64,000 nt of DNA from Candidatus Manganitrophus noduliformans (GCF_012184425.1 NZ_VTOW01000001.1:1302001-1366000); one strand, 5' to 3'. Shown: positions 49,971-60,189, numbered from the stretch's first letter. The notes: generated from the letters alone by a model not told the origin. Translations and numbers: made by a program.

Positions 49971-51446
49971 ATGAAGAGAATATTGGGCACAGAGACGGAG
50001 TTTGGAATCGCCTCCAAAAATTCTGAATCAATAGATCCTGTTTCAAATTCCATTTTTTTAATCAACAGCTACCCTTACCTCCCCTCCTCGTCTGCGTTTT
50101 GGGATTACGAGAATGAGAATCCCCTGCTCGACGCGCGCGGTTTCGAAGCCGACGGCGAACGCGAGCGGCCCGGCCCGGAATATAACCGTCTCCTCAACAA
50201 GCTTTTACCGAATGGCGGGCGGCTCTATGTCGACGGGGCGCATCCGGAATACTCAACCCCCGAGTGCACCAATGCCAGAGATCTGGTCGCTTTCGAAAAG
50301 GCGGGCGAGCGCATTTTGGAAACCTGCCTCGAGATGGCAAGCCGCTTGAAACCGGGTGAGAGTCGTTTCTCGATTTACAAAAATAACACGGACAGCAAGG
50401 GGAACAGTTACGGCTACCATGAAAACTACCTGGTGTCGCGGGAAGTCCCCTTCGAGAAGATCGTGGCACAGTTGACCCCCTTTTTTGTGACGCGACAGGT
50501 GTTCGCGGGGGCGGGGAAGGTCGGCTCCGAAAACAAAACCGAGTCGGCCGCTTATCAGATTTCGCAACGGGCGGACTTCTTCGAGGTCTGGGTCGACCTG
50601 AATACCATGGTCAAGCGGCCGATCATCAATACGCGCGATGAGCCGCATGCCGATACCGCTCGTTTCCGGCGGCTGCATGTCATCGTCGGCGATGCCAACA
50701 TGTCGGAGTTTACCACCTATCTTAAGGTCGGCACCGCTGCGCTGGTGCTCGCCATGATCGAAGAGGGGCGGGAAGTGCAAGGGGTCGAACTTGAGAACCC
50801 GGTCCGATCGATTAAAGAGATCTCTCGCGATTTGACCCTGAAGAAAAAAATGAAGCTCTTGCGGGGGGAGGAATGGAGCGCGATTGAAATTCAGAGGGCC
50901 TACCTGGAGCAGGCGGAGGTCCACTTCGCCAAGAGCGACGATCCGGTGACCCACGATCTTCTTGAAAAATGGCGGATGGTGCTCGATAAGCTGCAAGAAG
51001 ATCCGATGCAGCTTTCAAGGCATATTGATTGGGTGATTAAAAAAGAGCTCATTGAATCCTATATGCAGCGGAAAGGATGTGATTGGAGAGATCCGCGCGT
51101 GTCGATGATGGATCTTCAATATCACGATGTGACGCAGGGCAAAGGATTGTACTACGCGCTCGAGCGGGGCAATTATGTCGAGCGGATTGTTTCGGAAAAC
51201 ACCATTTCCGATGCCCAGAACAATCCGCCCGAGGATACACGCGCTTACTTTCGCGGGAGCTGCCTCAAAAAGTTTCCGAAAGAGGTCTACGCGGCGAGCT
51301 GGAGCTCCATCTTATTTGATACCGGAAACAACAGTATTAAAAGAGTTCCACTGATGGACCCTCTCAAAGGGAGTCGCGCCCTGGTGGGGCCTTTGTTGGA
51401 CGGGGCCAGAACCATCGAGGAATTGCTCGCCATTATCGCAACATAA
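49971..51446 (+). CDS. dop: Pup deamidase/depupylase Dop
   Basis: The 491-residue carboxylate-amine-ligase-like enzyme starts RILGTETEFGIA. It has the catalytic Asp88 in RLYVDGAHPEYSTPEC and a Dop-specific loop of ~40 residues (~38-78, containing AFWDYENENPLLDARGFE) absent from PafA. Dop deamidates Pup-Gln and removes Pup from proteins. Since Pup here ends in Glu, only depupylation is required. It lies 38 bases after ARC and 10 bases before pup. Its paralogue pafA ends the operon. Confidence 0.95.
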   Translation: MKRILGTETEFGIASKNSESIDPVSNSIFLINSYPYLPSSSAFWDYENENPLLDARGFEADGERERPGPEYNRLLNKLLPNGGRLYVDGAHPEYSTPECTNARDLVAFEKAGERILETCLEMASRLKPGESRFSIYKNNTDSKGNSYGYHENYLVSREVPFEKIVAQLTPFFVTRQVFAGAGKVGSENKTESAAYQISQRADFFEVWVDLNTMVKRPIINTRDEPHADTARFRRLHVIVGDANMSEFTTYLKVGTAALVLAMIEEGREVQGVELENPVRSIKEISRDLTLKKKMKLLRGEEWSAIEIQRAYLEQAEVHFAKSDDPVTHDLLEKWRMVLDKLQEDPMQLSRHIDWVIKKELIESYMQRKGCDWRDPRVSMMDLQYHDVTQGKGLYYALERGNYVERIVSENTISDAQNNPPEDTRAYFRGSCLKKFPKEVYAASWSSILFDTGNNSIKRVPLMDPLKGSRALVGPLLDGARTIEELLAIIAT

Positions 51447-51456
51447 GGGGGTTTCA

Positions 51457-51657
51457 ATGGCTAAGCAGGACAAGAAAAGAGAGAAGAAGAAGGAGTCGGA
51501 CAAGAAAGAGGAGGCGGTTGCGGCCAACCCGGAGGTTGTCGATAAGGGAAAAAAGATCAAGGAAGACCTGGATAAGCTCATGGATGAAATCGACGATGTT
51601 TTGGAGGAAAACGCAGAAGAGTTTGTTAAAAATTATGTTCAAAAGGGAGGAGAATAG
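51457..51657 (+). CDS. pup: Prokaryotic ubiquitin-like protein Pup (Glu-ended)
   Basis: A 66-residue, highly charged, disordered protein. The N-terminus is Lys-rich (AKQDKKREKKKESDKKEE), the middle is helical (DLDKLMDEIDDVLEENAEEF), and it ends VQKGGE. The C-terminal Glu can be ligated directly by PafA without deamidation, unlike mycobacterial GGQ. The helical part would form a coiled coil with ARC. AAGGGGG precedes the ATG, and the TAG overlaps the prcB GTG by one base. Confidence 0.97.
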   Translation: MAKQDKKREKKKESDKKEEAVAANPEVVDKGKKIKEDLDKLMDEIDDVLEENAEEFVKNYVQKGGE

Positions 51658-52454
51658 TGACCGAGTTCCGATTCCACGACCCGGGTTCCAGCTTCTATCA
51701 GTTACTCACCTCGCAACATCCTCAACTTCTACCCTCGCTTCCAGGAATTCTTCCTTCTGAAAAAAAAGATCTCTCTCAGATGGTTCCCCATGGAACGACC
51801 GTCCTGGCCTTGCGTTATGCGGACGGAATCGTCATGGCCGGCGACCGAATGGCGACGGAAGGTTATGCCGTCTCGGAGCGCCGCATCGAGAAGGTGCATA
51901 ATGCGGACAAATATTCGGCCATCGCGATTGCCGGCGCGGCCGGTCCCTGTCTGGAGATGACCCGTCTCTTCCGGATTGAATTGGAACACTATGAGAAGCT
52001 GGAAGGGGCCGAGCTCTCCATGGACGGCAAGGCGAATAAACTTGCGCAGATGATCAAGGGAAATCTCCCGATGGCCGTACAGGGGCTGGTCGTGATTCCG
52101 ATCTACGCAGGATATGACGCCAGACGCGGGGTCGGCCGAATCTTTAAATATGATATCGCGGGAGGGCAGTACGAAGAGATAGAATACTACGCCATCGGCT
52201 CGGGCGGGAGAGACGCTCGGGGAACGTTGAAAAAAATTTATAAGGAAGATCTCGACCAGGAGAGAGCGATTCAAGTCGCGCTGGAGGCGTTGTATGATGC
52301 GGCGGAGGCGGATGTCGCCACAGGAGGACCCGATCTCATCCGTGGAATTTTCCCCACGATGAAAGTGATCAACGCACAAGGCATTACCGATATTCCGGAT
52401 GAAAAGATAAAAGGGCTTCTAGAGCGGATGATGCAGCGACAAGGGGGAGGATAA
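51657..52454 (+). CDS. prcB: 20S proteasome beta subunit PrcB
   Basis: A 265-residue Ntn hydrolase subunit with a 46-residue propeptide and catalytic Thr47 in VPHGTTVLALRYADG, plus GDRMATEG and AIAIAGAAGP. Auto-cleavage before the Thr gives the active site of the core particle. The GTG start overlaps pup by one base, so the modifier and the protease are translated in near-continuous order. Confidence 0.96.
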   Translation: MTEFRFHDPGSSFYQLLTSQHPQLLPSLPGILPSEKKDLSQMVPHGTTVLALRYADGIVMAGDRMATEGYAVSERRIEKVHNADKYSAIAIAGAAGPCLEMTRLFRIELEHYEKLEGAELSMDGKANKLAQMIKGNLPMAVQGLVVIPIYAGYDARRGVGRIFKYDIAGGQYEEIEYYAIGSGGRDARGTLKKIYKEDLDQERAIQVALEALYDAAEADVATGGPDLIRGIFPTMKVINAQGITDIPDEKIKGLLERMMQRQGGG

Positions 52455-52457
52455 GCG

Positions 52458-53135
52458 GTGGCAATGCCATATTATGTTTCACCTGAACAGGTGATGCAGG
52501 ACAAGGCGGAGTACGCCAAGAAGGGAATTTCCAGGGGCAGATCGATCATTGCGATGGAATATGACAAGGGAATTCTTCTTGTTGCGGATAATCCGAGCTC
52601 ATTGAGCAAGATCTCGGAGATCTACGACAAAATCGCTTTTGCGGGAGCGGGGAAATACAGCGAGTTCGAGAATTTGAGAAAAGCCGGCATCCGGCACGCC
52701 GACATGAAGGGTTATCTTTACAGCCGGGACGATGTCACCGGCAAGTCGCTGGCCAACTCCTACTCACAGTCGCTCGGAACGATTTTCAGCCAAGAGCTGA
52801 AACCGCTGGAGGTAGAGATCTTGGTGGTAGAGGTCGGCAGCGCGACGGAAGAAAATGAAATGTATCGGATCTCGTTCGACGGCAGTATTTTTGATGAGAC
52901 GGGGTTTACCGCCATCGGAGGAAAATCGGAAGCGCTCATTACGTATCTTAAAAGCCGGTACAATCTTTCTCCTTTAAAAGATGCCTTACGGCTCTCTGTC
53001 GATGCGCTCGAAGCGGGGTATAACCAGACTACGACGCCGGAAGGCTTGGAGGTGGCGGTTTTAGATCGAGATCGCACCGGCCGGACATTCCAGCGGCTTG
53101 GCACAAAAGAGTTAACGGAGTATCTACGCAAATAA
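52458..53135 (+). CDS. prcA: 20S proteasome alpha subunit PrcA
   Basis: A 225-residue proteasome-fold subunit with an alpha-type N-terminal helix (SPEQVMQDKAEYAKKGISRG) that gates the pore. It has SIIAMEYDKGILLVADNPSS and no catalytic Thr. The GTG start follows GGGGGAGG and lies three bases after prcB. Alpha rings cap the beta rings and bind ARC's C-terminal tails. Confidence 0.95.
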   Translation: MAMPYYVSPEQVMQDKAEYAKKGISRGRSIIAMEYDKGILLVADNPSSLSKISEIYDKIAFAGAGKYSEFENLRKAGIRHADMKGYLYSRDDVTGKSLANSYSQSLGTIFSQELKPLEVEILVVEVGSATEENEMYRISFDGSIFDETGFTAIGGKSEALITYLKSRYNLSPLKDALRLSVDALEAGYNQTTTPEGLEVAVLDRDRTGRTFQRLGTKELTEYLRK

Positions 53136-53148
53136 AGTTTTAGGTAAA

Positions 53149-54516
53149 ATGAAAAATAGAATCTTTGGTCTTGAAAACGAATACGGATTGATCTTTTCTC
53201 CCAACGGAAAAGTGTATCTTCCGATGGAGAAGATTTTGGGTTATATCTTCGAGGGACTCATTCCAAACAGCTGGCCGTCGAATGCCTTCTTGGTGAACGG
53301 CGCCCGTTTCTATCAAGACACCGGTTGTCATCCGGAATATTCAACCCCAGAATGCGATAATGTTTTCGATCTGGTTGTTCACGATAAGGCAGGGGAGCGC
53401 CTCCTGGAATCGTGTCTTCCCATCGCGGAAAAACGGTTGAAAGAAGAAGGCCTCTCCGGGGAAATCTACATCTTCAAAAACAATACGGATTCGATGGGGA
53501 ACACCTACGGCTGTCATGAAAACTATCTCATGCGCCGCGATCTTGATTTCTGGAAGGTGACAGAACAGTTGATTCCCTTCTTCGTCACCCGGCAGATTTA
53601 CAGCGGTTCGGGAAAGGTCCTCAAGGTCTCCGGGAAGAGCCACTACTTCATCTCGCAGCGCGCCCAACATATCCATGAGAAGACCTCTTCTTCCACCACC
53701 TCTTCCAGAAGCATCATCAATACACGCGATGAGCCGCATGCCGACGCGGAAAAATACCGGCGGCTTCATATCATCGTCGGCGACTCCAACATGTCGGAGT
53801 ACGCCACCTATTTGAAGGTCGGAACGACGGCGCTGGTCCTCTCTATGATTGAAGAAGGGTTCAATGTGGTGGGGTTGGAGCTGGAAGATCCGGTTAAGGC
53901 GATGAGGGAGATCTCCCGCGATCTGACGATGAAAAAACGGGTTCGTCTGGAAGGGGGAAAAGAAATGACCGCCATCGAGATTCAGCGGATTTATCTCGAG
54001 AAGGCCAAGGAGTATGTCGCCTCGGAAGACGAAGACGAGGTCAGCTACGATATCCTGGAGCGGTGGGAATATGTCCTCAATGAGCTTGAAGAAGATCCCA
54101 ACCGTCTCTCCCGTGAGTTGGATTGGGTGATCAAGAAGGAGTTGATCGGCTCTTATATGGAGCGGAAGGGATGCGGCTGGGATGATGCCCGTGTGGCGAT
54201 GATGGATCTGCAATATCACGACGTCAATCAGAACCGGGGCCTCTACTCGCTTCTATGCCGGCAAGATATGGTCGAGCGGATTGCAACCGAGGAAGATATC
54301 CAAAGAGCGATTCAGACCCCACCGCAGACGACCCGGGCGAAGGTCCGTGGCGATTTCATCCGGTTTGCCAAAGAAAAAAACCGCTCTTACACCGTCGATT
54401 GGACGTATCTCAAATTGAATGGATACTGGGAAGAGACCATCCTCTGCATGGATCCTTTTTGCTCCGCCAACCAACGTGTGAAGGAACTCATTGCCGCCGC
54501 AGCGCCTCCTAAATAG
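53149..54516 (+). CDS. pafA: Pup--protein ligase PafA
   Basis: A 455-residue enzyme starting NRIFGLENEYGL. The catalytic Asp57 lies in RFYQDTGCHPEYSTPEC, followed by FKNNTDSMGNTYGCHENYL and TRQIYSGSGKV. It activates the C-terminal Glu of Pup with ATP and ligates it to protein lysines. It lacks the Dop loop. It is the last proteasome gene, and its final 26 bases overlap the M23 peptidase reading frame. Confidence 0.96.
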   Translation: MKNRIFGLENEYGLIFSPNGKVYLPMEKILGYIFEGLIPNSWPSNAFLVNGARFYQDTGCHPEYSTPECDNVFDLVVHDKAGERLLESCLPIAEKRLKEEGLSGEIYIFKNNTDSMGNTYGCHENYLMRRDLDFWKVTEQLIPFFVTRQIYSGSGKVLKVSGKSHYFISQRAQHIHEKTSSSTTSSRSIINTRDEPHADAEKYRRLHIIVGDSNMSEYATYLKVGTTALVLSMIEEGFNVVGLELEDPVKAMREISRDLTMKKRVRLEGGKEMTAIEIQRIYLEKAKEYVASEDEDEVSYDILERWEYVLNELEEDPNRLSRELDWVIKKELIGSYMERKGCGWDDARVAMMDLQYHDVNQNRGLYSLLCRQDMVERIATEEDIQRAIQTPPQTTRAKVRGDFIRFAKEKNRSYTVDWTYLKLNGYWEETILCMDPFCSANQRVKELIAAAAPPK

Positions 54517-55369
54517 TCCGGTCCGGACGATTGCTTTTATAATCCTTTTCCTTTTATTTCTCTCGATGCCCCTCCAAGCGCAGGAAACGGCCGCGCCGAT
54601 TCAGGTGAAGCAGGGCGAGATCGCCCTGATCACGCTGACACTCGAGTCGGACATCCCCTCCGTCGTCGGAAAATTTTTGGACCAACCGATCCCTTTTTTC
54701 AGGAAAAATACGGATGAATATGCCGCGATGATCGGGATCGATCTCGATCAGCCGGTCGGCTTGCAGCCCCTGACGGTCACGTGGCAGAAGGGGGAAACGA
54801 CCGTCCGCCGGGAGATTGCAATCGAAGTGGTCTCCGCCGCATTCGCCACCCAATCGTTGAAGCTTCCGAAGGGGATGGTCGATTTGGATCCCCCCACCCT
54901 CGCACGGGTGCAAAAGGAGCAGGCGCGAATGAAGGAGATCTTCGACAAGAGCGCCGATCAGAAGTTGTGGGAAGCGGCCTTTATTGTTCCGACCGAAGGA
55001 AAGGTGGCGGGAACCTTCGGCCTCCGCCGGATTATGAACGGCCAGCCGAGAAACCCTCACACCGGGGAAGATATCGGCGCTCCGCTCGGCGCGCCGGTCT
55101 TGGCATCGAACGGGGGGAAGGTGATCCTCGTCGGCGATTTTTACTTTAACGGGCATTCGGTCATTATCGATCATGGTCTCGGTCTTTTTAGCATGTATTT
55201 TCACCTCTCGGAGACAACGGTCAAAGAGGGGGAGACCGTGATAAAGGGACAAGCGATCGGGTCGGTAGGGCAATCGGGTCGGGCGACCGGTCCCCATCTT
55301 CACTGGGGAGTGCGGCTCAACGGGGCGCGCGTGAATCCTTTCTCTTTGATAGAGAAGAAACTCGGCTGA
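54491..55369 (+). CDS. M23-family (LytM) peptidase
   Basis: The 292-residue protein has a signal segment (IAFIILFLLFLSMPLQAQ), a beta-rich N-terminal domain, and a C-terminal LytM domain. Zinc ligands are visible in NPHTGEDIGAP and GPHLHWGVRL, with VGQSGRATG before the last. It cleaves peptidoglycan peptides in the periplasm, or is a degenerate regulator. The TTG start 54491 gives a proper signal peptide and overlaps pafA by 26 bases, so it may be co-translated with the proteasome operon. Confidence 0.85.
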   Translation: MPPQRLLNSPVRTIAFIILFLLFLSMPLQAQETAAPIQVKQGEIALITLTLESDIPSVVGKFLDQPIPFFRKNTDEYAAMIGIDLDQPVGLQPLTVTWQKGETTVRREIAIEVVSAAFATQSLKLPKGMVDLDPPTLARVQKEQARMKEIFDKSADQKLWEAAFIVPTEGKVAGTFGLRRIMNGQPRNPHTGEDIGAPLGAPVLASNGGKVILVGDFYFNGHSVIIDHGLGLFSMYFHLSETTVKEGETVIKGQAIGSVGQSGRATGPHLHWGVRLNGARVNPFSLIEKKLG

Positions 55370-55384
55370 TTCAAAAGATCGTGA

Positions 55385-55450
55385 ATCGTTATTCGTTAAA
55401 CGTGAATGTGAACCATTCTCTTTTTTATTTTGCGATTCACGAATAACGAT
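55385..55450. repeat. Inverted repeat containing the 20-bp dispersed repeat
   Basis: ATCGTTATTCGT (55385-55396) and ACGAATAACGAT (55439-55450) are exact complements, 42 bases apart, with a TTTTTTATTTT stretch between. The left arm continues into TCGTTATTCGTTAAACGTGA (55386-55405), which also occurs at 4245-4264. It could be a mobile short repeat or an RNA stem before the next gene. Confidence 0.55.
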
Positions 55451-55465
55451 ATTTTCGGGGTTTTG

Positions 55466-56026
55466 ATGCTGGAAAACGGTATTCCTGAAAACCATCCTTT
55501 ACGTCTTCATTTCCTTATCCTCACCGAAAAGAGCTTCCAACAGACATTGAATTGGTCCGATCCGCTCGTCACCGACTATATCTCGAATCTTCTTCTCTAT
55601 TTCACCCGGACCGATTGTCTTTATGCCATTCGAAACAGCCGAGGAAATCGGATCGATACCGTCGCCGAGATGTTGATGGAAGGGGATATCCTGCTCCGGG
55701 CCCGGACCATTGAGCGGGAGTGGGAGGTTCACCGACATATCGGCGATTATACCCTCTTCATGAGCGGTCTCTTCCCGGAGTATCTGAAGCGGTTGAAGTC
55801 CGGGAAGAAGATCGAACATCCGGACTTCCTGATCGATTATGTGCGGGTCGGGAAGAAGTCGTACCGGCGGGCGGCCGAGTTCAACTATGGCCGATTTAAA
55901 GAATGGACCCCCCTTTACCGGAAACTGGCCGAGCACTTTGAGATCTGTATCGCAGGATTAGGTTTGATTCGTGAGGAGTTGGATCGTTCCAGAGAATGGC
56001 AGTCCAAAAAACAAATCCTAAGCTGA
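55466..56026 (+). CDS. Conserved-looking hypothetical protein
   Basis: Start at ATG 55466 gives 186 residues; an earlier in-frame ATG at 55430 is inside the repeat. The protein is soluble, mostly helical, with Arg/Tyr-rich stretches (DYTLFMSGLFPEYLKRL and VRVGKKSYRRAAEFNYGR). I do not recognise a family, signal or metal site. It follows the M23 gene and precedes a PilZ gene by three bases, so the last two form a unit. Confidence 0.65.
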   Translation: MLENGIPENHPLRLHFLILTEKSFQQTLNWSDPLVTDYISNLLLYFTRTDCLYAIRNSRGNRIDTVAEMLMEGDILLRARTIEREWEVHRHIGDYTLFMSGLFPEYLKRLKSGKKIEHPDFLIDYVRVGKKSYRRAAEFNYGRFKEWTPLYRKLAEHFEICIAGLGLIREELDRSREWQSKKQILS

Positions 56027-56029
56027 GAC

Positions 56030-56353
56030 ATGGAGAAAAGAGGGAAGAAACGGGTCCTGAAGCGGCTGTCGGTCCGATTTGGCACTCAAAAGCCGGACCA
56101 CACTGCGTTTACCCATGATCTTTCCTCAACCGGTATTTTTCTCAAAACGACCACCGTTTTCTCGCCGAATACAAGACTTCAAATCGAGTTGACCCTGCCC
56201 GATGATAAGGTGATCCATGTGCGCGGCATCGTCATGTGGGCGAAGCGGATTCCCCCTGCCTTCAACAGAGTCATTCAAAAACATGGAATGGGGATTCATC
56301 TTCTCGACATTCCGGATGAATACAAGAGGCTGATCGAGCGTCTGCATCTCTAG
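56030..56353 (+). CDS. PilZ-domain protein
   Basis: A 107-residue single PilZ domain with N-terminal basic motif KRLSVRFG and DLSSTGIFLKT as the (D/N)-x-S-x-x-G c-di-GMP motif, then a beta-barrel (LQIELTLPDDKVIHVRGIVM). The basic RxxxR residues are partly replaced by K, so ligand binding should be checked. It probably works with the preceding unknown protein, four bases away. Confidence 0.85.
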   Translation: MEKRGKKRVLKRLSVRFGTQKPDHTAFTHDLSSTGIFLKTTTVFSPNTRLQIELTLPDDKVIHVRGIVMWAKRIPPAFNRVIQKHGMGIHLLDIPDEYKRLIERLHL

Positions 56354-56431
56354 CCTTCTTATTCGGAGAGAGCGGGCTATTCTGTTCTTTTCTGGGGATA
56401 AGGAGGGACGAGATGGGTCATGCGAAGGATT

Positions 56432-57103
56432 TTAAAGGAGTTCTTCCTTTACATTGATCGCCGCCTTCTCGCGAAGGGCGAGGGTATAGGCGCTCAACGC
56501 TCTTTGCTTTTTCTGAAAGAGCAGGTCGGAGGCGGCCCGGTCCGGGTCGGGGTTGGCGGGGTTGCTCTTTTTTGCGTCTTCTTCCTCGGAAGGGGTCAGC
56601 GCGACCGATTCCTTCACGATCGTTTTCACTTTTTCAATCAATAATTCCTCCCGATGTTGCCGTTCGAAGCCTTCGGGGGTATAATGTTCTCTGGCGAGAA
56701 CGAGACGGTAAACCGCCGGATCGAATTTGCCCTCTTTCTGGAAGCCGGGAAGCTCGGTGATCGATCGCTTGAGTTCCTCATCGCTCACCACGAGCTTCAT
56801 CCGACGCGCCTCCTGCAGCCAAAGTTTTCGGTCGACAAGCTCATCGATCACCCGTTTTCGGAGGTCTTTATCGTCGAATTTATCCTGAAAGACCTCCCGG
56901 TAGAAGTCGGACGCGTTTTTGTAGGCGCGCTGATACTCTTCAATGGAAACGGAAGCGCGGTCGACTTTGGCGATGGCGTTGTCTTCGGTCTGCTCGAAGC
57001 CCCACCATCCCATGGTGGCGGTGAACACGACGGCGAGTCCGATCATGACGAGCCGGAAGAACCAGGGATTTTCGATGGCCCCTTTACGAATGACCTTTAG
57101 CAA
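56432..57103 (-). CDS. SurA-N/PpiD-like membrane-anchored chaperone domain
   Basis: The 223-residue protein has one N-terminal membrane segment (~17-36, FRLVMIGLAVVFTATMGWWG) and a SurA N-terminal-like helical chaperone domain (IDELVDRKLWLQEARRMKL, PGFQKEGKFDPAVYRLVLA). The parvulin PPIase domain that follows in PpiD is missing; only a short charged helix remains. It would sit in the periplasm and assist export. It is divergent to the RDD gene, with start codons about 125 bases apart. Confidence 0.8.
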   Translation of the reverse strand: MLKVIRKGAIENPWFFRLVMIGLAVVFTATMGWWGFEQTEDNAIAKVDRASVSIEEYQRAYKNASDFYREVFQDKFDDKDLRKRVIDELVDRKLWLQEARRMKLVVSDEELKRSITELPGFQKEGKFDPAVYRLVLAREHYTPEGFERQHREELLIEKVKTIVKESVALTPSEEEDAKKSNPANPDPDRAASDLLFQKKQRALSAYTLALREKAAINVKEELL

Positions 57104-57187
57104 ATGATCCTCCTTTTTGCGGAAGTTAGGATAACATCAGTCGATGGAAAAAGCAACCCCGCCGGCCGCGCGGCGGCGACATTTTTC

Positions 57188-57217
57188 TTCAACATTTTTT
57201 ATTTTTTGATGTATAAT
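57188..57217 (+). promoter_or_regulatory. Possible promoter of the RDD-mre operon
   Basis: TATAAT at 57212-57217, with TTCAAC at 57188-57193 and an 18-base spacer. If used, transcription would begin close to the RDD start codon, implying a very short or absent leader. Confidence 0.4.
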
Positions 57218-57229
57218 GGCATCTATTTT

Positions 57230-58754
<1,525 letters not shown>

Positions 58755-58828
58755 TTTAGAAGCGGGGCGTTTTTATCCAGAAAAGCGCGTTTTTTAGGAG
58801 GTTTTCAATCGCACAGCTAGGTCAGCGG

Positions 58829-59656
58829 ATGCTTCGCCGCCGAAATATCTATAAACGTTTCCTCATTCTCTCTTTTATCCTCGGTCTGACGATCGTCTTT
58901 ATCTCCCCCGAGCTTCAAAAAAGGCCGTTGCGATGGGTGGAAGTCCCGATCGGAGGGGCGGTCTACTACGTCCAGCAGGGAACCCATGCCGTGCTCGAGG
59001 GGATCAGCGGGGTCTGGTACGGCTATATCAACCTGATTCACGTCCAGCGGGAGAACCAACAGCTTCGCGAGGAGATCGGACGGCTCCGGGGGGAGAACAA
59101 TCTATTAGAAGAGGAGGGAGCCCTCGCCGAGCGGCTTCAGGCAATCCTCGATTACAAACAAAGCGCTCCCTTCAACCTGATCGTAGCCTCTGTCATCGGT
59201 CGTGAGCCGAGCCATTGGTATCAGACTGTCATCGTCAACAAGGGGGAGGCGGAGGGAGTCAAGGTCGATATGGGGGTCATCACCCCGGAAGGGGTCGTCG
59301 GGAAGGTGATCAAGACCGGACCGCGCCATGCGCAGGTCCTCCTCATGACTGACCGGAACAGCGCCGTCGCAGCGATCGTGCAGCGGACCCGGGATGAAGG
59401 AATCGTTCAGGGAATCGAGGAGGGGGCCGTTCGACTGAAGTACCTTCCCCATTTCTCGGAGGTGGTGGTCGGAGATGTTCTCGTCACCTCGGGGCTCGAA
59501 GGAAGTTTCGCGAAGGGGCTCAAGATCGGGGAGATTGAGAAAGTGGAAAAGCGGGAGCATGAGCTCTTTCTTCAGGTGAAGGTGACTCCTCAAATTAATT
59601 TCTCGAACCTTGAAGAAGTTCTGATCATCACTTCAACCGACGAGAGAGATGGATGA
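58829..59656 (+). CDS. mreC: Rod-shape protein MreC
   Basis: A 275-residue protein with an N-terminal membrane segment (FLILSFILGLTIVFI), a coiled coil (QRENQQLREEIGRLRGENNL) and a double beta-barrel domain. It links MreB to periplasmic wall enzymes. The strongest ribosome site, AGGAGG at 58796-58801, is six bases from an in-frame ATC (58808) and 27 bases from ATG 58829; initiation at a non-standard codon is possible. The stop overlaps mreD by ATGA. Confidence 0.94.
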   Translation: MLRRRNIYKRFLILSFILGLTIVFISPELQKRPLRWVEVPIGGAVYYVQQGTHAVLEGISGVWYGYINLIHVQRENQQLREEIGRLRGENNLLEEEGALAERLQAILDYKQSAPFNLIVASVIGREPSHWYQTVIVNKGEAEGVKVDMGVITPEGVVGKVIKTGPRHAQVLLMTDRNSAVAAIVQRTRDEGIVQGIEEGAVRLKYLPHFSEVVVGDVLVTSGLEGSFAKGLKIGEIEKVEKREHELFLQVKVTPQINFSNLEEVLIITSTDERDG

Positions 59657-60189
59657 AGTGGTTTTTCCGAATCACGATCTTTCTTCTCCTGATTCCGGTT
59701 CAGACCCTTCTTTTGGAGAAGATTCAGATCGCGGGGGTCAAGCCCGATCTCGCTTTGATCTTGGTTTATTGTTTTAGTTGGGCCAGAGGAGAAATTCATG
59801 GTCTGCTTTGGGGAGTCGCCCTGGGAGGGCTGGTCGATCTTTTTTCCATCGGCCTCCTCGGCGTGAATTTTATCCTGAAAACAACGACCGGTCTTGCGAT
59901 TGGAATATTGGGAAGATCTTTTTTGAATCTCTCCCTGCTTTGGAATGTGCTGATCTTCTTTTTTATTTCGCTTTTGCACGACTTCCTCGGAACCCTTTTG
60001 GTGGAAGGAATGAGAGAGGGGGGCCTCTTCCTGCTGGCTCAACCCGATATGGTTGGAAGAGCCCTCTATAATTCCCTTTTTGCAGTCGGGCTTCTATTCC
60101 TCTTCTCGAAGAGAAGCGGTGAGAAAGGATCATTCGATCATGCGGGAGTCCTATTTTCCGCAGGAGGAAACACGAGATCTACAGAGTAG
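59653..60189 (+). CDS. mreD: Rod-shape membrane protein MreD
   Basis: A 178-residue protein with about five membrane segments, for example FFRITIFLLLIPVQTLLL and NVLIFFFISLLHDFLGTLL. Its KPDLALILVYCFSWARGE segment matches the family. It joins MreC in the elongasome. It overlaps mreC by four bases and mrdA by 50 bases. Low sequence identity across the family makes position the main evidence. Confidence 0.9.
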   Translation: MKWFFRITIFLLLIPVQTLLLEKIQIAGVKPDLALILVYCFSWARGEIHGLLWGVALGGLVDLFSIGLLGVNFILKTTTGLAIGILGRSFLNLSLLWNVLIFFFISLLHDFLGTLLVEGMREGGLFLLAQPDMVGRALYNSLFAVGLLFLFSKRSGEKGSFDHAGVLFSAGGNTRSTE

